Positions 57,151 through 64,000 of a stretch of 64,000 nucleotides of DNA are shown here, piece after piece. Below the pieces are notes generated by a model that was not told the DNA's origin, did not search any database, and saw only the letters and a program-made list of their open reading frames with translations. Positions within the stretch are counted from its first letter, which is position 1; each line of letters opens with the position of its first letter. This stretch comes from Lenzites betulinus (taxonomy: Eukaryota; Basidiomycota; Agaricomycetes; Polyporales; Polyporaceae): NCBI GenBank assembly GCA_022264855.1, contig JABYQU010000045.1:124001-188000 (forward strand), given 5' to 3'. Position numbers and translations under genes: made by a program.

Positions 57151-58155
57151 TCAATGCTCCGCCTTCACAGGTAAGGGGTTCGCCTCCAACGCTTCCTCGC
57201 GTTCTACGTACTCGATCTTCGCCCCCAGCTCCTCCTCCTTTGCACCCTTCTGGTTTCGGAGCCACGCCTTCAGTACGCACGGCGTCTTCCCGCCGCTAGT
57301 GCTACCGCCCTTGCACCCCTTGCACCGGCGGCCGTGGCCGACCATCAGCACATGCAGGCCGTACTTCAACGCGTCGGGGATTGTGAGGTCAAGGTGGGCC
57401 TGTGCCGTCACCCTGTCCGCCTTCGCCGGGACCCACTCCAGGAGGCGTGATAGCCGGAAGACGTGTGTGTCGACGGGGAATGAGGAGCGGCCGAGGCAGA
57501 ACAGCAGCACGCACGACGCGGTCTTGGGGCCCACCCCGTCGTACGACACCAGCTCCTGCATGGCCTCCTCGTCCGACGCCGGGGGCACCCCACCACCCTC
57601 TGCCTTCCCCTTCCCCTTCACCGCCGCCCCGCCAGCGAGGTGCTGCAGCGAGTACACCCCATAGCGCTCATGCACCTCCCCCAGTATCTTCTGTATGACG
57701 CCCGCCTTCTTGTTCGCCAATCCCCCTGTCTTGATCGCCGCCACGACGTCCGCCCTGTCCGCGCCCGCGATGGCGGCGAAGTTGTTGCGCCCGAACGCGG
57801 CGTCGAGCCCGCGCTTCGCCGCGGTCGAGTTGCGCGCGCTCGTGTTCTGGCTGAGGATGGTGCCGATGAGCGACTCGAGCACGTTCGGGACGCTCCCGCA
57901 CGTCCGCGCGGAGTCGTTCGCGTCGGACGGGACGCGCGGGCGTGCGGCGAGGTCCGGGTGCGTCGACGAGAGCAGGACGTGCACCTGCGCGGCCTCTGCG
58001 GGCGTCGGGTGCGGGAAGTCGGGGAAGGGCGAGGCGAGTGCGTGTGAGGCTAGAAGCTTGAGCTTCTTGGATCTGTGCGGAGAGGAGGCTGAGGCTGGTG
58101 GAGTGTCGCCGAGGGGTGGTGTCGTGGAGCGGGAACGCTTGAGCTTCGAGGGCAT
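57151..58155 (-). CDS. HhH-GPD DNA glycosylase (endonuclease III-like)
   Basis: Base-excision-repair glycosylase fold, intronless, 334 residues. An N-terminal basic/Ser-Pro segment (SKLKRSRSTTPPLG) could act as a nuclear signal. The core has LESLIGTILSQNTSARNS, then the helix-hairpin-helix YDGVGPKTASCVLLF with K211 at the place of the catalytic lysine, and FPVDTHVFRLS with D229 as the conserved catalytic aspartate. This pair marks a bifunctional glycosylase/AP lyase in the Nth family. The C-terminal cysteine region has only C278, C281 and C293, whereas canonical Nth uses four cysteines (C-x6-C-x2-C-x5-C) for a [4Fe-4S] cluster. The substrate is unknown; oxidised pyrimidines would be the family default. 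Confidence 0.9.
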   Translation of the reverse strand: MPSKLKRSRSTTPPLGDTPPASASSPHRSKKLKLLASHALASPFPDFPHPTPAEAAQVHVLLSSTHPDLAARPRVPSDANDSARTCGSVPNVLESLIGTILSQNTSARNSTAAKRGLDAAFGRNNFAAIAGADRADVVAAIKTGGLANKKAGVIQKILGEVHERYGVYSLQHLAGGAAVKGKGKAEGGGVPPASDEEAMQELVSYDGVGPKTASCVLLFCLGRSSFPVDTHVFRLSRLLEWVPAKADRVTAQAHLDLTIPDALKYGLHVLMVGHGRRCKGCKGGSTSGGKTPCVLKAWLRNQKGAKEEELGAKIEYVEREEALEANPLPVKAEH

Positions 58156-61100
58156 TTCGTCTTACACACGACGTCCGACGAGCTTCCAATACAGCTGGTG
58201 TGTTGAGCAATTGTCTGACGAGCTACAGGCCTGCTTTGCAGACAGACCGAACGGTAGGGGCAGGCAGAACTTCTGCAGAGCTGGCGGCATCAGCGCCGGC
58301 ACAGCGCTTGGCCCGTTCCCCTGAGCCGCACGTGGCAAGTTTTGCTTCCGTTAGCCTTTTTGGGCGAAAATACTGCCACTGACCACAATAGGCGCCGTCC
58401 GAATCTCCGATCGCCGGCCACCACGACGTCACGGCACACGCGCCTATCCCGCCGTGCTCGCTCTCCTCCGCTCCTCCATCATCTATTTGCGAGTACTCTG
58501 CGCCCTCGAGTAATTTGTGCAGCGTGACAGTTCTGCGCACGCAAAAATCATACGATCACGGTCAATGTACGTATGATTGAATCGAAGGGGCGCAGTAAAG
58601 CCACATGGGCAGCCTCGCGGCAGATCAACAGGAATACTTGCACCGGTCGATCCACACGGCCTTCGCACGGCTGCGTTCGCTAGCAGCTCTCATCGATGCA
58701 TCCTCCCCTCCAGGAAGCCCAGGGACGCTTGTTACGCCGGAGATATGTCAACTCGCTACGTCCGTCGTCATCCGCCCTCTTCCCTTACGTGACTACGTGA
58801 TCGCTGCGCCCGCGCAGGACGCGCGGATGTTCGGACGGTCGGGCTCGGGGCTCGGGGCGCGGTGTATGCTGTATCTAAGCGCGGCTGCGTCCCGTGCCCC
58901 GGTGCGTGCCCGCGTCCACATGCATGCCGCTGTGGCTAATGCGCGCGCCGAGGGAAATGAACGGCTATCCCACCTGGACGTGCACGTCCGCTCCGCCGCG
59001 AAGATGTCCGGGTCCGCGCGCGGCGACGCGGGCGTGATCCGCCCTAGCGAGGGCCATCGACGTCCATCTTGATTCTTGGTGCGCTTTTGGGTGGCACATG
59101 CTGTTGGCAGATAGGAACGCCTTGTTCGGCAGGGTGCGCCCTGCGCCCTGCTGCAGGCTGAAGCTTAATGCGTAATGTCTCACCTCACGACGGACAGGAC
59201 GTCTGTGGTGCTGCGTCATCCGCAGCTGCGCGTATCGATTCAGCGTAGGCGTACTGGTAAGCCTTTCATTCATGTTACTCTATTGGCAAAGCGTCACGCT
59301 ACGATCGAGCTATGAAGCGGAGAAGAGTGGGTACATTGCCATAGCGTCCTGCGCCGGAACTCAGTAATCGGTAGACGGCAAGCGTTCAATATCACCAATG
59401 CTGAAGTGGCTTATAGCATGTGATGTGCGTAAGTGAAGCAAACCGATGCAGTCGTAGCAGCCACGATAAGGTACGTACCAGCCAGTATAACACATAGGTC
59501 AGCCGAGGATCACGCGAAACATCACAACGAGCTCAGATGACTGTCGGCCTCCCTGGAGTCCCTGAGCGAAATTAATCGTACTCCCATCCGAAGTACTTTA
59601 CCCGACGTGCACTACGCGAACATTCAGCTGCCAGTGCACCAGTTCCGCCCCGCCTCCGGGCGCACCCGTATTCACCATCTCCGAGTCCGTGCACGGAAGA
59701 CCGCACCGCACACCGTCCCTTGGCGTGCAGGATAATCAGGCAGGCTAGCCCGAGGGGGATGCCGCGCGTGCCGTGGCTAATGTTGGGCCGTGAACACTGC
59801 TGCTCAGGCCTCAGGGCGCGCGCCATCAGCCGTATGCATATGCGACGGTGGCTAATGGACAACGTGCGTCGGCGGTCGATTGTTGCTCGTGTTTTCGTCC
59901 GCCTCGGGCCCCTGTAGGAGTTGTGGAGGTGCCACACGGATTCCCTCTGTTCGTACACCCGAGACTGTACACGGAGCCTGATGTATAGTGTTTAAACACT
60001 CTACTCCGGAGATGCTCATGATACATCTGCTCGCGGCACCCGCGAGCACCTGAGCCCGCTTCCACTGGAGAACCGTAACTCTGACATATACATATATCGA
60101 AGGTCGACGCTGAAAACCTCCGGGACGCGTCCCGCCAGGGTAAGCCCCACCTCCACAAACCACGGAGATATCCCATCTCCTACGAAACGCTAGCGCTACA
60201 CCCAGCGCGCACCCCGAACGGGCAAACCGAGTGATCGACCGCGGCCCTTCGCCCCCAGTGGCACTGGCACGGCACAACCGCCGCCCCGCCATATGCGTAC
60301 TCCATCGCCCCCTGCGTCCGAATCGCGTTAACTCACGCGCGGACGAACAGGGACGAGCGCGACGGCGGGGACCTCGCTCACATGCCACCCACAGCTCGTG
60401 AGACGGCAGGGCGGAATCTCACCTGGCAGCCTGGAAGGGGGGGGCGCCGCCGTCATCTGATCCCCGCCGCCGCGCGAGCAGGCCGCGATACGAGAAATGA
60501 GATAAACAGCTCTGGCGGGGCGGACGCTACCGCCCCCGAGCCGTCCCGACTCTGCTTAGGAAATGTTAATCAGGAGGAGGGTCTGCGAGATTGCAACGTG
60601 GGGTGCGGCGGCGCAGAGACACGCTAGCGTTGCTATGCTCCCTGCACGCAGGCAGGCTTGCGCACAAGCGTAGTGGGTCATGGTGCTAGCGATCGTGAAC
60701 GCAATGGCAGGAATAATCAGGATGTCCGGAACGGAGATGGATGGCCATCCGATCAGCAAGCTCAGCCTCAGCCCAGTCCACCTCGAGCTCTGCTCCGAGC
60801 TCCGTCCCCGCGCTGCCCTCCGCCCTGGTGCAGGGCGCGCGTGCGCACGTCTTGTTCGCGACGCGGCGCACAGCCCGGCCCTGGACAGTGCTCAGCCCAG
60901 TCGACGAGCCGAGGGGGCCTCGGGACGCGGACGCACCTGACGGCGCGCCCACGCGCGTGGGAGGCAGCTGGAGATCCCGAATTCCCCAGGCGGCGCCGCG
61001 CGCGCCCGGCTTCCCCGGGGGCTGTAGTGCGCGAAGTGCGAAGTGCAAAGACGCAGGCGCAGTGCGGTCGGAGTGGTCGGAGTGGACGAACGCGAAGGTT

Positions 61101-61333
61101 CGCCGTCCGTTCGCTATCCTCGCGCGCGAGATAGACGTTGGGCAGATTGCGGGAGGTGTGGCCATAGACGGCGCGGGGGAGCCGGGGCGCGGGCTAGCAG
61201 GCAGGCGGGCAGGCGAGCGCTCTGCGCGGGGAGGAGTCTCCAAACAGCATGGTCAATGCTGCCATATCCGTGCCGGACGCCTGCGGCGCGTGCCCAGCCT
61301 GCAGTGCGATGTCCGATAGATTATTAGATATTG

Positions 61334-61360
61334 TCGATGATGATGATGATGTCGATGATG
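61334..61360. repeat. GAT simple repeat
   Basis: (GAT)n-like microsatellite interrupted by GTC, in non-coding GC-rich sequence. Confidence 0.6.
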
Positions 61361-62833
61361 TCTGTCTGCGTGTCTGGCTGCTGGATGGCGGTCGCCGGTG
61401 TGGCAGCCCGCTGCAACTTGCGTCCGCGGCACGTCCACTCGAACCTTCGTCTGCGCCTAGCGCGTGCGCCGTCGCGTCTCCGGATCAGGCGAACAAAGAG
61501 AATCCCGCATCGCGATGGCACGGGCGTCGCATTCGGCCAGGATCCTGTAATCGCGGCGCGATCCATCCTGCCAGTGCGAGCACATACGCTCGCCGTGCCA
61601 CCCGCGCTGATCCGAGCGCGAGCACTCAGCAGGGCGCAGGGAGGCTCGCGCCCCGCCTCCGCCTCCGCATGGCGCTGCGCGATGGGCCGGGATAGCCATG
61701 GCTGACAGACCTATTTCCGCCCGCCCAGGCCCGCTGTTCCGGGCGGGTGGGTCACGCGCGGGCGTGGTCTTGTGTCGGACACGGTGGTGGGAGCGCGCGG
61801 GGGCCCCGGCGTCGCAGGGGGGGTGGGACGGCGCGGGGGGCGCGCCGACGCGGAGCCGGATGGGGCAAGGGGCGGGGCGGGGCGTCTTGTCGACGGAGTG
61901 CGGAGGGCGAGTTGTGTTAGAGGCGTCGATCTGCACACGATCGAGACAAGAACAGGGCCCATCTCCGGTGTCTCAGCCGTATCCTGCCATATCTGCTCCG
62001 CCCTCCCAGGAGGAGGAGGTGCTCGCCGGCGCGCTGTGCTGGGCCACCCCTGCCCGATCCAGCAAACGGCCAGCTTCCGGCTAGCTAGGGGCGCGCGTGC
62101 GAGCCAAAACTCGAGAAATGCGAAAATCCCGGTTCCTAGCTGTATTTCTCGCGCATTGCCCACCTGGCGCGTGCGGGCGGGTGAGATAATCCGATATCCC
62201 TCCCCCCAGCCAGCCAGCCACGCCGTGAGTCAATCAGAATCTGTCCTGTGCCCACCGCCCGTCCGCTTACAGGACGTTTACGAAAACGGCGGCCACGAGG
62301 CGCTCGGTACGGGCAGTCGGGTGCACATTGATGTTGGGGACACGCCCTTTGACATTGCTTGGAGTGGAGGCGCGCGAGGGGGCGCGCGCGGGGAGACGTC
62401 AACTGGGGGCCCAGCGCCGGTTCGGGGCGAGTTGACTCGGCGTGTGCGAGGCGGCGGGCAGCACGCGCGCGCGCGCGAACGGGGATTGCACGGGACTTTA
62501 TCGAGTATTCCATCGAGCGTGCAGATAACGGCATCTGCACTCATTGCGAAGGTCAGCGGGGGACAATAAGCACGATAGGTGCCGTGCGCTCGGGTACAGG
62601 AACCGTCGAAGTTGGCCATAACAATAAGACGTATGCGCCGAACCAGATGGCTGAGAACCAGACCTGCATTCCGTGACCAAACAGCCATCAATAGGGGGCC
62701 CCCCGTACGCTGGTTCGGGTTTAGGTCCGCGCGTGCGCCTGGATGGATGGGGACATAATGAGTGGATCTGGACGGAGATCTCGTGTTCAGCGTGGGCGTC
62801 TGCGCATCGGCAGTCGGTCGCACCTTCCTTTGC

Positions 62834-62840
62834 TATAAAG
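62834..62840 (+). promoter_or_regulatory. TATA box upstream of HMG gene C
   Basis: TATAAAG 192 nt before the ATG at 63026, in otherwise GC-rich sequence and followed by a pyrimidine-rich leader. Confidence 0.55.
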
Positions 62841-63025
62841 ATCGCTGCGTATTGTCTTCGCCCTCGTCCGTCCTGTGCGCAATTGTTCTCCTCGGGGCTC
62901 TGTGCCACCTCCCGCCATCGCTCGCGCCGCTCCTAGAGCGCCCTACCACCTGCCTGCCTTGAGGAGACCGGCCTGCGTTTACCAAACACCGCGCTATCCC
63001 TTCCCTTCCACTAACGAGAACAATC

Positions 63026-64000
63026 ATGCCCGCCTACCGCACTCGCGACGCCCCCTCGCGCAGTAAGTCTCCCCTCCCGTCCGCGCCCCGCGCACAATCG
63101 CGCACACACAGAGCTCACCCCCGCGCGCCCCACAGACCTCGAGGTGTCGACGGACGCTCCCCCACCGCCCCCGACCGTGTCGATCATTTCCCCCACGCCG
63201 CGCGCATTCACCTTCCCTATCAATGACACTCGCTTCCCGACGACGCCCTCCAGCTCGCCATTCGAGCCTGTCTTGAAAGCCATTCCTTCGACGCCCCCGC
63301 CCTTTCGCCCCTTCTCGCCGACATCCTCGATCGGATCGGACTCTTCGATTTCTGTGCCCGACTCGGTTTTCTCTGTTCCCGAGTCGGTGCTCTCTGTGCC
63401 GGACTCATTTCTTTCGTCCCCTCTGGACTCCGCCTCCTCGCAGGCGTCGTCACATCGCAGGCGTAGATCGACCGCGAGCGACATCGGGGAGCGCCGTCCG
63501 AAGAAGGGCGATGACGACTACATCAAGCGGCCGGAGAACGCGTTCATCCTCTTCCGGCGCAAGTGTTGTGAGGACCGCCAGGCGGCGCGCGAGGAGGAGG
63601 AGAGCACGACCTCCAGCCCCGTGAAGAAGCAGCGCCAGGCGGACCTCTCGAAGACGATCTCCCAGCAATGGAAGAGTCTCCCTCAGGCGGAGCGGCAGTA
63701 CTGGGAGGACCTCGCGAAGGAGAAGAAGAAGGAGCACGAGGCGATGTACCCCAACTACGTGTACCGGCCCCAGCGGAACAAGAAGAAGAAGGGTAAGTCG
63801 CGCAAGGACGAGGAGCAGGACACCGACGCGGAGAGCTTTTCGTTCCTGCTCCCCGTGTCGTGGTCGCCCTCGCGCAGCCTCAGTCGCGACCAGCCCGCAG
63901 GTGGACACGGACACGGCCACAGCCGTCGCGCCATCTCCGTGCCCACCCCACCACCTCCGCCGACGTTCCAGGCTATCCAGCTACCCACTGTCTGGATGCC
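63026..64000 (+). CDS. HMG-box transcription factor C (3' end outside window)
   Basis: Partial gene. Exon 1 is 63026-63062; exon 2 starts at 63136 and stays open to the window end (~300 residues seen, no stop). The N-terminal 130 residues are Ser/Pro-rich, with three copies of a heptapeptide (SVPDSVF-like). The HMG box begins at Y141: DDYIKRPENAFILFRRKCCE, then a ~20-residue charged insertion, then ADLSKTISQQWKSLP, ERQYWEDLAKEKKKEHEAMY and VYRPQR, followed by a basic KKKKGKSRKD. It differs from genes A and B in having no intron inside the box and in the insertion, so it belongs to a different branch. The role is unknown; a later intron near 63793 (GTAAGT) is possible. Confidence 0.85.
63351..63413 (+). 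repeat. Three tandem 21-nt units coding a heptapeptide
   Basis: Three imperfect 21-nt copies (TCTGTGCCCGACTCGGTTTT-type) encode SVPDSVF, SVPESVL and SVPDSFL in the disordered N-terminus of HMG gene C. Length would be prone to change by unequal exchange. Confidence 0.7.

Larger units (their letters stand above)
58156..63025. other. 4.9-kb gene-poor, GC-rich region upstream of HMG gene C
   Basis: Bounded by divergent genes. A plus-strand frame from 58605 (MGSLAADQQEYLHRSIHTAF...) has sensible composition for its first ~60 codons and could be a first exon, but I found no matching downstream exon. Other frames (60741-61319, 61772-62569) look like GC-driven artefacts. A GATGAT microsatellite sits near 61335. 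The right end holds the HMG gene C promoter. Confidence 0.4.

Noticed and set aside
61772..62569. 265-codon plus-strand frame
   Set aside because: Gly/Arg-rich translation of GC-rich DNA, with long frames on the opposite strand and no motif.
1451..64000. A biosynthetic or mating-type gene cluster
   Set aside because: No core biosynthetic enzyme, homeodomain pair, pheromone or receptor gene was found; HMG genes alone do not define a basidiomycete mating-type locus.

Overview
The window is fungal nuclear DNA, almost certainly from a mushroom-forming basidiomycete (Agaricomycetes). Protein-coding genes are cut by many short introns (about 45-80 nt, GTRNGT...YAG). Several families are typical of that class: DUF6699 proteins, HMG-box regulators with a phase-1 intron inside the box, HET-domain proteins and short type I metacaspases. 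There is no rRNA, tRNA, CRISPR array or intact transposon that I can support. I rebuilt splice sites by eye; most multi-exon models below close in frame exactly, which is my main support for them.

Layout, left to right. 1.4-12.3 kb: a DUF6699 gene, a tandem pair of metacaspase genes and a second DUF6699 gene, all on +. 12.8-16.3 kb: BUB3 (+), convergent with a HET-domain gene (-). 16.8-29.2 kb: two intact methionine-permease (MUP1-type) paralogues pointing away from each other, with HMG-box gene A (-) between them. 29.8-43.9 kb: housekeeping genes, namely a calcineurin-like phosphoesterase (-), myo-inositol oxygenase (+), arginyl-tRNA synthetase (+), an F-box protein (-), a small orphan gene (-) and a two-thioredoxin-domain protein disulfide isomerase (-). 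43.9-64 kb: gene-poor and GC-rich, with HMG-box gene B (-), a third DUF6699 gene (-), an HhH-GPD DNA glycosylase (-) and the 5' part of HMG-box gene C (+), which runs off the end.

Four families occur more than once within 64 kb: DUF6699 x3, HMG-box x3, metacaspase x2 and MUP1 x2. This suggests repeated local duplication. The metacaspase copies keep nearly identical exon lengths, and the permease copies share a 14-nt microexon. Metacaspases and a HET protein lying within 12 kb hint at a regulated-cell-death neighbourhood, but co-location is the only evidence. The housekeeping genes share no obvious pathway. The most testable novelties are a probable non-AUG-initiated mitochondrial form of arginyl-tRNA synthetase, a perfect 11-bp hairpin in a BUB3 intron, an HhH-GPD glycosylase with an incomplete iron-sulfur cysteine set, a PDI without an HDEL-type tail, and a set of coding-like fragments at 31.7-33.2 kb that I could not join into a gene.
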